Origin: Dissophora ornata
Lineage: Eukaryota; Mortierellomycota; Mortierellomycetes; Mortierellales; Mortierellaceae
Direction: 5' to 3'
Assembly: GCA_025201705.1 (NCBI GenBank)
Contig: MU617002.1
Coordinates: 1 to 27,528 of the forward strand
Length of the DNA: 27,528 bases
Position numbers and translations under genes: made by a program. Position 1 is the stretch's first letter; every line of letters begins with the position of its first letter. Of the stretch, positions 18,612 to 27,528 are shown in pieces. The notes beneath the pieces are model-generated. The model was given only the letters and a program-made list of their open reading frames with translations, did no database searches and was not told the DNA's origin.

Positions 18612-18933
18612 GAGCTGAGCCGCCCTCTACTCAATCTTGAGTGTGTTCCTATGCCAATGAGGGACACGCCCATATATTTTTTGTGTTTGAAATAATGAGG
18701 GTGATACATTTTTGGATATATCTATTTACATGGGAATGGTGTAAGACCGAAAATATATTATTTTGCCAGCGTGTTTTGGGAAAAAAAATAAGTGGGCCTC
18801 CCTCCCTCCTGATTTCAAACAGAAACTCCACGCAAAAAGTATATGTGCGTGTCCCTCATTGGCAAGGGAACACACTCATATAGGTTTTACCTTCAAAAGA
18901 GTTGACTTGATTGAGTAGAGGGCGGCTCAACTC
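18612..18933. mobile_element. Fold-back / MITE-like element with long inverted repeats
   Basis: The outer arms 18612-18636 and 18909-18933 are complementary at 24 of 25 positions (core GAGCCGCCCTCTACTCAATC). Inner arms 18639-18675 and 18841-18879 are also near-perfect complements (core GCCAATGAGGGACACGC). The right arm carries about 29 extra bases between its two blocks. The loop of about 165 bp is AT-rich and non-coding. I could not find a clear target-site duplication. A non-autonomous fold-back element is the simplest reading, but a transcribed hairpin is also possible. Confidence 0.7.
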
Positions 18934-19289
18934 AGTAAAAGAGGAACTGGAAATTTCACGGCCCTCGCACAGAAAAATTTTAATTTTAATTTTTTGATCC
19001 TTTGGGCAGTGTACAATGACACGCGCGTTTGTTGCACAGCTTGAAATACGCGCGTGGCACAGCCACACACATACACGTCAAGGCAAGTCACGTTGAATTT
19101 CAGTCACGTGAGAAACTTATTCAGAATCTTGCTGTTGCAACAATGATGTTGTCGAGATTGACCAGCAAATTGCCACGCAAACTCGAATCGGCTACAACTC
19201 TAGCAGGAGCAAGGAGAACGGGAAAAGAAAGAACGAAAGGAAGAATTTGACAAGCGAGAAGGACGCGACCGTAGTTTCTACAGCGCAAA
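18934..19289. promoter_or_regulatory. Upstream region of the PCID2 gene
   Basis: It contains an A/T run (18974-18994), a 9-bp inverted repeat CACGCGCGT (19020-19056 with spacer) and a CACGTG palindrome near 19104. These lie where the promoter of the gene starting at 19290 is expected; no TATA box is evident. Confidence 0.35.
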
Positions 19290-21185
19290 ATGAAACTCAC
19301 AATGTATATAGGGCAGGTCAACCATGCCGTCATTCAGGAACAGGATCAGAAGCTGGCGCTATACATGCAAGTCTACAGCAAGCATTCAGAAAAACTTCTC
19401 AACGAGACAACAGAGTCTGTAAGGATTAATCGGAAAGAGGAGATGGCTTTATTTTCATGCGAGGAATGGAAGGACAAAACAAGATGAGCTGTCCACTAAT
19501 GAAGGAAACTGGATTCGCTACGCGTACGTTTTGTCTTTTCGTAGGTCTGGGAGATCGAACAGATCTGCGCAGATAGACTTCGAGCACCATGGAATGAGTT
19601 TGTGTTCCACCATATCTTGGCGTGCATGGCTGTTCGGGACGAAGACTATGTCACTGCGTACACGGAACAATCACTTGTCGTCTCGTAAGGCTAAGGACAA
19701 CCGTGAGCAGATGAATTTCAGTATCATCAGGGAAGGTGGCAATTGACAATACGCAAAACCTACTCCACGTCAATAGCACCTTCTTAAAAGAGTTTCAAAC
19801 CCTCACGAACTGGCCATTGGAGACTCTTTACATAGTCAACGGGGATCTGAGGAGAATTGCTGTCCAGGTATTATCCAGGATCTAGGATATCAGTTGAGAC
19901 TTTTGAGGAACAGGAAATTGACCCAGCGCTGCTTCATGAACTGATATTAGGCTGACAACCAGTTGCAGTCAAGAGGAGAGAAGCCTTCCAAACTGGAGGA
20001 CTGTGCTCGATCGATCAACAAGTCCTTCACAGTGTGCATCACGGACAGGTAAAAACGGATCACAACCTATGAGCTTCGAGGGTCCGATATCGGGGAACCA
20101 TTGACTGATCATGGCTGTCATGAATGTAGATCATCATTGTCACTATCCAGGAAATGGGGGACATACAACATCATTGGCATTCTCTTCCGGACATATTTCA
20201 AGGTATGAACCCTTTGTAGCGGACGCAAGGCCTTCTCTCTGTCGCAAGTGCGATCAACGTCCTATTAATAATGTTAATCTTTCGCTCGTACCAATACAAT
20301 AGTTGAGATCACATAACCTGTGCAAGAATATTCTCCGCGCCATCAAGGCAGCCGATCTCCCCGAGCTAGATCAATACCCGATGGCGCACCAAGTTACCAT
20401 GCGCTATTATTCCGGAGTCCTGTCATTCTTCAATGAGGACTACAAGAAGGTAATTGTCGCAAGCATAATTATGTTGGTTTATAGTATTATGGCCGATGGT
20501 CTTACATCTCCTTCTCATACTATTCTTTTCGTCTGTGAATGTTCACATAAATCTAGGCGGAGCTGGATTTACAGTTTGCGTTCGATCACACACCGCCCCG
20601 ATTCCACAAAAACCGGCGCTTGATTCTGCACTATCTGATCCCGACGCGATTGCTACATGGATCTCTTCCATCCACTCACCTTCTCCAAGAGTTCCCTGAG
20701 CTCTCGACATTGTACCAGCCCTTGGCGACGGCAATCAAGACTGGCAACGTGCAGCTGTTTGACGAAGCGCTGATGAATGGTGGAGCTCGTCTCATTAGCC
20801 TAGGCACATATTTGACAGTAGAGCAATCTCGAGGTGTGGCTGTCCGGACACTGTTCAAGAAGATGTAAGTGATATTTCTTTTTTCATGCTTATCCAAAGC
20901 ACATGTTGCGGTGTTGGTAGAGTCCATTTACTAAAATTCGAGGGGTGCATGTTTGCCGGAACTGTTTTTAGATACACAACGATGGATCGCACCAACAAGC
21001 TGAGCATATCGCTCTTTCAAACTGCACTGGCGTTCGTAGGCGTAGCAGCGGACGAGGACGAGGTCGAGTGCATGCTTGCGAACATGATTTACAAGGGCTA
21101 CATCCGTGGATACATCTCACACGAAAAGAGAGTGCTGGTGCTCAGTCAAAAAGACCCGTTCCCGGGCCTGGAGTCGCAACAGTAG
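19290..21185 (+). CDS. PCID2: PCI-domain protein PCID2 / Thp1 (TREX-2 mRNA export complex)
   Basis: Eight exons (19290-19418, 19545-19684, 19777-19867, 19963-20048, 20130-20202, 20303-20449, 20557-20864, 20972-21185) join in frame to 395 residues, close to the 399 or so of animal PCID2. All introns are GT-AG and 81-126 nt. The N-terminus (MKLTMYIGQVNHAVIQEQD) aligns with the family start, and the helical repeats include LACMAVRDEDYVTAYTEQ and KWGTYNIIGILFRTYFK. The C-terminal PCI and winged-helix part shows KNRRLILHYLIPTRLLHG, LFKKIYTTMDRTNKLS, DEDEVECMLANMIYKGYIRGY and the terminal VLSQKDPFP. In the family this subunit pairs with Sac3/GANP and Sem1/DSS1 at the nuclear pore to couple transcription to mRNA export. 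The COP9-associated Csn12 is the nearest alternative. The start fits the homologues. Confidence 0.96.
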
Positions 21186-21338
21186 GCTCTGTAACCTTCC
21201 ATCGCCTTGAATACTGTGGTTAAATAACAGACGTGACGAATAGAACTTGCTCGTGAATCTCTGCAGCAGTAATAAAAATCCAAAATCCAAAAAAAAAAGG
21301 AAATTGCAAGGATTTGCACTTTTTTATTGAACGTCTTG

Positions 21339-21554
21339 TTAATGCGCCCCATTATCTCGAGCCTTCCGCTCGGCCAATTTTCTTCTAACCATGTCCTGGT
21401 TGCCCTTCAAGATTCTGGCCATATCAGCCATCTCGTGCATGGCCATGGTGACAGGTACGGTTCCTGGAGCAGGGCCGACCTTTGGGTCGTTATGAGAGGC
21501 TGTCACGTTGGTTGGACGTTGCGATGCGCTTGTTGGGGGTGTATGCTTGACCAT
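21339..21554 (-). CDS. Small Pro/Ser/Thr-rich protein with C-terminal MARIL motif
   Basis: An intronless frame of 71 codons. The N-terminal half is disordered (TPPTSASQRPTNVTAS, then PKVGPAPGTVP). The C-terminal half is a charged helix, EMADMARILKGNQDMVRRKL to DNGAH. The motif MARIL-basic-x-N recurs in the next small gene (22257-22520), and the TPPTS start resembles the one at 23762-24094. There is no signal peptide or transmembrane segment. A TATAAAAAG box lies about 220 bp upstream. I do not recognise the family. Confidence 0.65.
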   Translation of the reverse strand: MVKHTPPTSASQRPTNVTASHNDPKVGPAPGTVPVTMAMHEMADMARILKGNQDMVRRKLAERKARDNGAH

Positions 21555-22256
21555 TGCGGGTTGGGAGAGATGCGTCGGTTGACGGAGATACGAGGGCGCT
21601 TGATTAATTGCTTGTTTGCTGAACAGATGGAGCCAAGGTATCTTGAGTCGACGACTGCGTGTTGTGTGTGGTCTAGCGGTTTCGGCGTCTTTTGAGGATG
21701 GACGAAGGATTACGAATGTTTTTTCAAAAGAAAAAAAAGGTGGAATGTCTTCATGTGGAGGGCGGAGGGAGGCTCTTTTTATACGTTTGCAGGCATAGTT
21801 TACGAAGACTTTTCGAAGGTGTCATATCAAGCTTAGTGATGGGTTGATATCTCTACATCATGCAGCTCTTTTCTTTCCTTTAGGGAAAAAATATCCGCTT
21901 TCCGAGATTAATTTATCATTTCAGAGACATGCATCCGCGTTCACAATTTTTATGAGAGTTGGAGGAGTCATTGGTTGATTGGACAAAGCGATGGTTCGCA
22001 TTTTTAAGACGGCGATGTCGCTTTCGGGAGTAAGAGTCAACGCGTATGAGAGACGGTTGTATCCTCATCACCACAGCGGATTGCGATCGATAATAAGTTT
22101 CGCGTTCATCATTCTGACGCTCGGATGCAAACGACAAGCCATTGTTTGTATGCAACTCCTGGAATGTCACTGGTGCTCAGCTACGATTTATTTCTTCTCT
22201 ACTTTCGTAATTCGTTGCATACGGAGGACTCATGAATTGATCGCAGTAACTGCAGC
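21555..22256. other. Intergenic region between two small genes
   Basis: It contains the TATA-like box of the small gene at 21339-21554 and the 3' flank of the next small gene. No other coding frame is convincing. Confidence 0.4.
21775..21783 (-). promoter_or_regulatory. TATA box candidate of the small gene at 21339-21554
   Basis: The minus strand reads TATAAAAAG about 220 bp upstream of the ATG, implying a longish leader. Other genes of this small-protein series also have TATA-like boxes. Confidence 0.45.
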
Positions 22257-22520
22257 CTAGTGGTCGAAATTCTGCACCTGACGAAGCTTGGACTCTTTGG
22301 TCCTGTTCTGAAAGACCTCCTTGTTCCTCTGCAAAATCCTGGCCATCTCGAATATGTCCGGGTAGATCTTTCTATGCGTACCCAGAGTCGCGGGTGGGAC
22401 TAGAGGGGAGGTCGCTTGCTTCTCATTCGCAGATGATGGCGATGCCAAAGCCATCGCTGACGGAGGTTGAGATGAACTCAAGGATCTCGAAGTGGGGTTG
22501 GAAGTCGAATTCAGAGACAT
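22257..22520 (-). CDS. Small Ser/Pro-rich protein with C-terminal MARIL motif
   Basis: Intronless, 87 residues. Residues 1-45 are Ser/Pro/Ala-rich and disordered (SRSLSSSQPPSAM). Residues 54-87 form a helix, DIFEMARILQRNKEVFQNR, then TKESKLRQVQNFDH. The EMARIL(Q/K)xN element matches the gene at 21339-21554, so the two are paralogues. ESKL also occurs in the small gene at 23762. A TTATATCCC element about 125 bp upstream is a weak TATA candidate. Role unknown; no membrane or secretion signal. Confidence 0.65.
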   Translation of the reverse strand: MSLNSTSNPTSRSLSSSQPPSAMALASPSSANEKQATSPLVPPATLGTHRKIYPDIFEMARILQRNKEVFQNRTKESKLRQVQNFDH

Positions 22521-23761
22521 AATGTGTCTAAACGGATTCGTAGATTTGGAGGGCTGACTTGGCTCGGATGGCTACCTGGATTTGGGATTGTCAATTGGTC
22601 GAAAAGAGGGGCTTTACGTGTCGGTTGCCTGAAGTTAGGTGGGATATAATTGTCCGTCAGAATGTAAAGGGCGCAACTGTTGATGAAGAACAAGAACAAG
22701 AAAAGAAGATAGGGAGTTCAGGAAAGTTGATACTAAAATGTGGGACGCAGCGGTGCTCCATATGAAAAGTCGGCAAGGCTTCCAGGCCTCGGTTCATAGC
22801 ACTCTATGCCATCAGCTATACAGTAATTGCAAAGTCATATCGCTCGCGAAACATGCGCGTTTGCGCGTTACAATATTTATAGAAATGATTCATTTTTTAC
22901 CCATTCCCTTCCAGAAAGCATTGGGCCTTCGCGATCTCTCTTCAAGGGATGTTGATCTTGAGCAAACTCTAGAATTAAACATGGCCGAGAAGAACGAAAT
23001 TCAAGCTTAAAATGGCGGAACAAAAGTAATAGTCCTTTAGCGAGTATTTATTTCGGATCTTAAACGTCAGACTGGGGAATTCAAGCCGGTTTATTAAGGC
23101 TACTTGTGCTTTAGAGTTACGATCAACAGCTAACGGTTCATATGCATGCTGTTCTCCTTTGTGAACTTTCACGACGTGCCCATGAAATACCTCCGCACCA
23201 AGGTCCTCTCACATGTTAGCATTTTTGTGTAATCCAGAGCTGGATATGAGGTTTAGTTTGCAGGTGCCGCCACAAATGAGGCAATCGCAGTCTTTATTGG
23301 AGCAGCGGGTGAATTGCTGGCAATGGCTATCGGCGGTCTATTAGGAGCCAATCCCTCGAGTTCGCTTATTGGTAACGTCGGAGCATCACGATAGATATAA
23401 AGTGTCAAGTGCAAAGGCTAGGCGGGCTTGATACCTTAGCGGCAAAATCGTCGAACTTCTCACTTTATAGAGATAGGAAATTCGATAACTGAAGGGGTTG
23501 CATGTCTTATATACTAGAAACCAGCAGAACATGGTGTAGAGGGAGTCGAAAAGCTCCCGTATTATGATCATTGATTGTTATACTTGTCATTGCGCAGAAT
23601 CCGATGAGTAACGATCAGTAAATGGATAGCAATATCGGATTTAGTTTTTGCATTCATGCACTATGTTTGATCCACATCCGTGCGTGAATTTTATACGCCT
23701 TCGTTTTCGCAGAACAGAAGCATAATCTTTATTGCGTCCGATTAAGGTTGACAATTAAAAT
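22521..23761. other. Intergenic region with one orphan plus-strand exon-like frame
   Basis: It is mostly non-coding. At about 23255-23392 (plus strand) a frame after a TTTGCAG acceptor-like site reads GAATNEAIAVFIGAAGELLA, then MAIGGLLGANPSSS, and stops. It is hydrophobic and Gly/Ala-rich and could be the last exon of a small unrecognised gene or a relic. No upstream exon could be assigned. Confidence 0.3.
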
Positions 23762-24094
23762 TTAAGGCTTCTTCCCTCCATTTCCCTCGACGACTGCAGG
23801 CACAAACTCATAATCCACCGAGATCTCGCTACTTCTCACCATGGCATCATCCAAGAGATGTTGAAGCTTCGACTCATTTGGTTCCTTTCTCCAGGCGTCA
23901 TGACTGTCTTTCAACATCTTGGCCGTTGCCTCGGTCGATCCCTTGCCCATCAGCAATGATGGGGGAATTTGACAAGGGTTGTTTGATGCCTCAGTCTGGA
24001 CTGATTTCTGCATGCCATCGTCTTTCATAGGAAGCGAAGGATCCGATGTACTCGATCGCCGGGATGTCGACGTGGGAGGCGTTTGTTGAGACAT
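23762..24094 (-). CDS. Small Ser/Thr/Pro-rich protein, likely relative of the MARIL-motif proteins
   Basis: Intronless, 110 residues. The N-terminus MSQQTPPTSTSRRSSTSD resembles that of the gene at 21339-21554. A middle helix, STEATAKMLKDSHDAW, and then NESKLQHLLDDAM correspond loosely to the MARIL/ESKLR region of its neighbours. A unique tail, SVDYEFVPAVVEGNGGKKP, ends the protein. An ATATTTAAAG element about 160 bp upstream may serve as TATA box. Relationship by weak similarity, strand and size; function unknown. Confidence 0.6.
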   Translation of the reverse strand: MSQQTPPTSTSRRSSTSDPSLPMKDDGMQKSVQTEASNNPCQIPPSLLMGKGSTEATAKMLKDSHDAWRKEPNESKLQHLLDDAMVRSSEISVDYEFVPAVVEGNGGKKP

Positions 24095-24692
24095 GGCTGA
24101 AAAACGAAGGATATTTGACCTGAACTCCGGGAGTGGCCTTGAATCGGTTGTTCGTAACTGCCAGGCGCCTGAGGGGAGTGTGAAGACGGGAGGATCCGAA
24201 TAGTCGATGACTTGTGGAGAAACAGAATATGAGGTTAATGAGAAAAGCTTCCTTTAAATATTTGAAAATTAAAGATGTGGTTCAAAATGAAGCTCATTTG
24301 GTGGTGTCCATGTTAGTGATGTTAGGGTCATATTTGATCAAAAAAACGTGGGGCTGGTTATCAAAGTAGAAGCATTTTTTTTTTTTTTTGGCTGTGGTCG
24401 CCAATTAATACGTCCTATATATAGCTTGATGTGGTGGATGGTTGTGGATGTTATTTTACTGGAATATTGAAAATGTGGATATACTGGGATAGAGTTGAGT
24501 GCATTCACGTTGAAAACATGAATTATTAAGAGTACATCTTAGGTAACTAGCTAACTAGCCTAACCACACAAAAGGCTGGGCTGTTTCAAGGTCGAGAGAA
24601 ATCGCCAATGTGGTTGTTCATTCCACACCAGTCAGCTCCTACATACATCCCACAGTGGGATTAAGACAAATGACAAAGTCGACATAGAAATG
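24095..24692. other. AT-rich intergenic region
   Basis: Upstream of the small gene at 23762-24094, with a T run (24377-24389) and TATATATAG near 24416. No coding frame is supported on either strand. Confidence 0.4.
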
Positions 24693-24892
24693 ATTTATTG
24701 ATTCACGTTGTTCTGGTGTTGCGGAACAAATGGCGTTTCATGGAATTTATTGCTGGCATATGCGTATGTGTGTGTATGTATGAACCAACTACAGATGAGA
24801 ATGCTTGGATGTATGCCGTCGATATAGGGTGCAGGTCCTGGTCTCAATGTTCTCTTTCAAGAACAGAGTCCTTCTAGCCATTTCCCATTTCC

Positions 24893-25168
24893 TCACTGAG
24901 GGTTCTTCTTGTCGTTAATACTCATGTAAGAGTAATTGACTTTGCTCATATCCACGTTGTTGGGCCCAGGAGGCTGGCCTTCCTGCAAAAGTCCACGCTG
25001 TTTAAGATCCTCCTGACCCTGATCCAGCGCATCCTTGAACGGTCCTGTCGAACCTCCAGCCATGAGAGACGGGCTCATACCGGACTGAGGATCATACTTG
25101 ATTTTCTCTCCGCCAGGAGGGTAGGGCAAGTTCTTTGCGGTATTTTTGTCTTGAGCGTTGTCAGCCAT
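24893..25168 (-). CDS. Small hydrophilic 91-residue protein, duplicate 1
   Basis: Intronless. It begins MADNAQDKNTAKNLPYPPGG, continues with KIKYDPQSGMSPSLMAGGST, and ends with a short helix (PFKDALDQGQEDLKQRGLL) and a polar tail with VNYSYMSINDKKNPQ. It has no cysteine, signal peptide or transmembrane segment, and is rich in Gly, Pro, Asp and Gln, so probably largely disordered. The copy at 26192-26467 differs at two residues (A5T, N71D by my reading). Such conservation between duplicates with drifting flanks implies selection on the protein or conversion. A TATATAAA box lies about 100 bp upstream. The family is not recognised. Confidence 0.8.
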   Translation of the reverse strand: MADNAQDKNTAKNLPYPPGGEKIKYDPQSGMSPSLMAGGSTGPFKDALDQGQEDLKQRGLLQEGQPPGPNNVDMSKVNYSYMSINDKKNPQ

Positions 25169-25263
25169 GATTGATGAAGATTGGTGGTGGTTGTATTGAG
25201 ATCGGTAAGATGTGTTTGAGGTAGAGTGTAGAAGAAGAAGAGAAAAAGGACGAAGAGTCGCTG

Positions 25264-25271
25264 TTTATATA
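25264..25271 (-). promoter_or_regulatory. TATA box of the 91-residue gene, duplicate 1
   Basis: TATATAAA on the minus strand, about 100 bp upstream of the ATG at 25168. The same box is kept in the duplicate at 26594-26602. Confidence 0.65.
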
Positions 25272-25365
25272 CCTTACAACTCGGTCTTTGAAGATCAAGA
25301 GCGAGATACTCAAGCGATTGATGAAAGGGTCAATGGTGGCCCTACTTCGTATTGTACAAGATAAC

Positions 25366-25999
25366 AGAGGAATGCTTGCGATTTTGATATATCATAAAGG
25401 GATACCGTTTTCGGATTCCCAGGCGTTTGCCGCGAGAAAGGCGGAGGATGTCAATCTTACTGAAAGGATTTACGTCCCTTGCGAGAAATCCTGAGCACAG
25501 CCATTAAAGAAAGGGAAAACGTCTACTAACGAGGAGAAGGCGGCGAATGCGTCGCGATTGTTCTCAAGTCTTGAAAGTCAGCGTCCAATGTTCAACCATT
25601 TCAAGGTTCGATAAAATCGTACTGATTGTCGATTCCGGACCCCCCGTGAAAGAATAAAACGGAGTGACCTAGTTGAATCCCTGTCCCAGGCTAAATAACA
25701 TGACAACATGACCTTCTGCCAAACTTAAGACGCGTCATTTTCTTGGACTACTTTTTAGTATGACAGCTGTGCATGCGATGCATGCATGAGTGATACAAGA
25801 CAAATTGCGCGAATGCTAGCTACAAGTGAATATCTCTGCTAAGCATCTTGCGTTATTGTGAGCATACATGCTTCGTAGAAGGAGACCGTGCGCAAGGCTG
25901 TCATGTCAAGTTCGTAAATGTTACTGAAGTGGAAGTGAAACAATCTCCAGTAATGTATAGTCATACAGAGGAATACGGAAAAGAAATGGTGCATGTTTG
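25366..25999. other. Spacer between the two duplicated genes
   Basis: It lies upstream of duplicate 1 and downstream of duplicate 2. No coding frame is supported. A GCATGCGATGCATGCATGA run of overlapping palindromes sits near 25771-25790. Confidence 0.4.
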
Positions 26000-26191
26000 T
26001 TTTATTGATTCATGTTGTTCTGGGGTTGCGGAGGAAATGGTGTTTTGTAGAATGTGTTGCCGGCGAGTGTGTATTTGTATTGACTAACAGCGTGTGTAAA
26101 TGTTTAGATGAGCGCTGTCGATATAGGGTACAGATCCTGGTCTCAATGTTCTCTTTCAAGAACAGAGTCCTTCTGGCCATTTCCCGTTTCC

Positions 26192-26467
26192 TCACTGAGG
26201 GTTCTTCTTGTCGTTGATACTCATGTAAGAGTAATTGACTTTGCTCATATCCACGTCGTTGGGCCCAGGAGGTTGGCCTTCCTGCAAAAGTCCACGCTGT
26301 TTGAGATCCTCCTGACCCTGATCCAGCGCATCCTTGAACGGTCCTGTCGAACCTCCAGCCATGAGAGACGGGCTCATACCGGACTGAGGATCATACTTGA
26401 TTTTCTCTCCGCCAGGAGGGTAGGGCAAGTTCTTTGCGGTATTCTTGTCTTGAGTGTTGTCAGCCAT
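26192..26467 (-). CDS. Small hydrophilic 91-residue protein, duplicate 2
   Basis: Near-identical to the protein at 24893-25168, with two differences (T5 and D71 here). The ATG at 26467 was chosen because it matches duplicate 1. A longer open frame upstream (to 26731) runs through the leader and TATA box and is not conserved as protein in the other copy. Same composition: Pro/Gly-rich N-terminus, one amphipathic helix, polar C-terminus. Role unknown; the clean duplication suggests dosage or divergent regulation as possible themes. Confidence 0.8.
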   Translation of the reverse strand: MADNTQDKNTAKNLPYPPGGEKIKYDPQSGMSPSLMAGGSTGPFKDALDQGQEDLKQRGLLQEGQPPGPNDVDMSKVNYSYMSINDKKNPQ

Positions 26468-27058
26468 GATGGATGAAGATTGGTAGTGTTGGGTTGTAGA
26501 GGAAGACTGTTGGTATTTGTTTTGAGATTGGAAAGATGTGTTTGAGGTAGAGTGAGGAAGAAGAAGAGGAGAGGAGGGGGGCAAAGAGTCGCTATTTATA
26601 TACTTTACAGCTCGGTCTCTGAAGATCAAGAGCGAGATGCCCAAATGTTTGACGAAAGGGTCAATGATGGTTCTACCTTTGCATTGTACAAGACGATTGG
26701 AATGATGGAAAAAAAAAGCCTTTTCTAGCAATAGGGCGAAGTAAGCATATCACCAGATGCCACCGTGTCTTTGCTTTTTTTAGTCGCAAAAGGATTTATG
26801 GTACTCATAGGAAGAGCCACCATAGAAAAATAAAAATAAAAATAAACGGAAGAAATCTCTAGTGATCCACGCTTTCATAGAATTCTCGTAGAAAATTTGA
26901 ATTTCAACTCGCAATGCAGCAAACCAAGCCTTGAAAACAGAAAGCAGATAGAAAGGTGTGTATTGCTTTATTGTAGTCCTATTGATGTTGGCGTCGGTGC
27001 CTTGTTGCCCCTGAAAAAATACTGTCATTGTTACTTGTCGCGAAATGGGAGCCAGTGG
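26468..27058. other. Promoter of duplicate 2 and 3' flank of the last gene
   Basis: Beyond the duplicated promoter (to about 26692) the sequence is AT-rich with an AAATAAAAATAAAAATAAA stretch near 26827-26845. No supported coding frame. Confidence 0.4.
26594..26602 (-). promoter_or_regulatory. TATA box of the 91-residue gene, duplicate 2
   Basis: TATATAAAT on the minus strand about 130 bp upstream of the ATG at 26467, matching the box of duplicate 1. Confidence 0.65.
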
Positions 27059-27528
27059 TCATAAGTTCATTGCCTCCAGATTCTTTGTCACGCTCTCATA
27101 CGCAACCTTGTCTCTTTCCTTATCCCCGCCTTTCTCCCGGCACCCAACCTTGTTAAAGCGGTATGGGACTTTAGCTCTCTGCTGTCGTTGGTCGCTCTTT
27201 TTCCATTCCAGTTCTTTCTGGACCCTGTCTAGTTTGGCAAATTCTGCCACGGCAAGTTCGTAACCATTTCGCAGGGCGATCTCAAGATCGCCTGTCGCTG
27301 CAAGACCCGAAATCGAGGGAGGGAAATTGCTTGTAGGATCGAACTTTTTTTTCGGTCCGCGCTTTGAATGCGGCAACAGTGGCCGGCGTTCCTTTCGGAC
27401 AAGTGGGAGCAGGGCAACAGTGCGATCGACACACGTAGGTCTTGGACCTGCGGATAAATTCCTTGGTGAAGCCGCGGAATCTTGATTTGTACTGTCGACT
27501 ACTTTATCGTTTTTTTTTTTTTTTTTTT
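27059..27528 (-). CDS. Basic small protein, 5' end beyond the window
   Basis: The frame is open from the stop at 27059 to the right edge with no in-frame ATG, so the start lies outside or in a spliced upstream exon (acceptor-like CAG sites occur near 27450 and 27490). Visible parts: CVDRTVALLPLVRKERRPLL, a basic HSKRGPKKKFDPTSNFPP segment, then helices DLEIALRNGYELAVAEFAKL and DRVQKELEWKKSDQRQQRAK, ending ESVTKNLEAMNL. The PKKK/KRGPKKK cluster could be a nuclear localisation signal (inference). The right edge is a T run, so the window probably ends at a contig break or low-complexity tract. Family not recognised. Confidence 0.5.
   Translation of the reverse strand, partial: KKKKKNDKVVDSTNQDSAASPRNLSAGPRPTCVDRTVALLPLVRKERRPLLPHSKRGPKKKFDPTSNFPPSISGLAATGDLEIALRNGYELAVAEFAKLDRVQKELEWKKSDQRQQRAKVPYRFNKVGCREKGGDKERDKVAYESVTKNLEAMNL

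Larger units (their letters stand above)
24693..25365. repeat. Segmental duplication, copy 1
   Basis: About 0.67 kb that aligns with 26000-26692. It covers the 3' flank, the whole 91-residue gene, its leader, the TATA box and about 90 bp beyond. Similarity is highest in the coding part and falls off in the flanks, where short indels occur. Confidence 0.85.
26000..26692. repeat. Segmental duplication, copy 2
   Basis: This is the counterpart of 24693-25365, in direct orientation. It carries an extra piece of leader between TATA box and ATG (about 133 bp rather than 100 bp) that includes AACAGTCTTCC-like sequence absent from copy 1. Confidence 0.85.

Noticed and set aside
26468..26731. N-terminal extension of the second 91-residue gene
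   Set aside because: The extension crosses the TATA box and is not conserved as protein in the first copy, whose start matches 26467.
1..27528. CRISPR array, rRNA or tRNA genes, bacterial-type signals
   Set aside because: None seen by reading; the gene structures are clearly eukaryotic.

Overview
The window looks like nuclear DNA of a fungus, most likely an early-diverging one (Mucoromycota or Mortierellomycota type). Genes carry short GT-AG introns of about 80-160 nt, there are no bacterial-style operons, and the recognisable proteins are eukaryotic housekeeping factors. The lineage is inferred from gene style only. A run of ten N at 12771-12780 marks an assembly gap.

Left part (1-5200): a divergent pair, CSTF2/RNA15 (mRNA 3'-end processing, minus strand, five exons) and translation initiation factor eIF1/SUI1 (plus strand, three exons). 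The second eIF1 intron holds a convincing box C/D snoRNA whose guide is complementary to helix 69 of the large-subunit rRNA. A two-exon membrane-anchored protein with coiled coil and two NPF motifs follows.

Middle (5250-17900): a cluster, all on the minus strand, of two-exon genes with one plan. A short first exon encodes a hydrophobic N-terminal segment, a phase-0 intron follows, and a second exon encodes a highly charged coiled coil, often with an acidic tail. The first 7.2 kb is a 2.4-kb unit repeated three times in tandem, each unit holding two different genes of this plan (called type 1 and type 2 here). Only unit C (10120-12480) has both genes open; units A and B carry in-frame stops and frameshifts. 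Further intact members lie at 15086-16182 and 16827-17464, with a damaged member at 13008-13503 and relics near 13.8-14.1 kb and 17.7 kb. I do not recognise the family; it is the best candidate in the window for something undescribed.

Right part (18600-27528): a 322-bp fold-back inverted repeat, then an eight-exon PCID2/Thp1 gene (PCI domain, TREX-2 mRNA export), then a minus-strand series of small intronless genes encoding 71-110 residue, mostly Pro/Ser-rich proteins, most with a TATA-like box upstream. Two share a clear C-terminal motif, and one is part of a roughly 0.65-kb segmental duplication that includes its promoter and 3' flank. The last frame runs off the right end.
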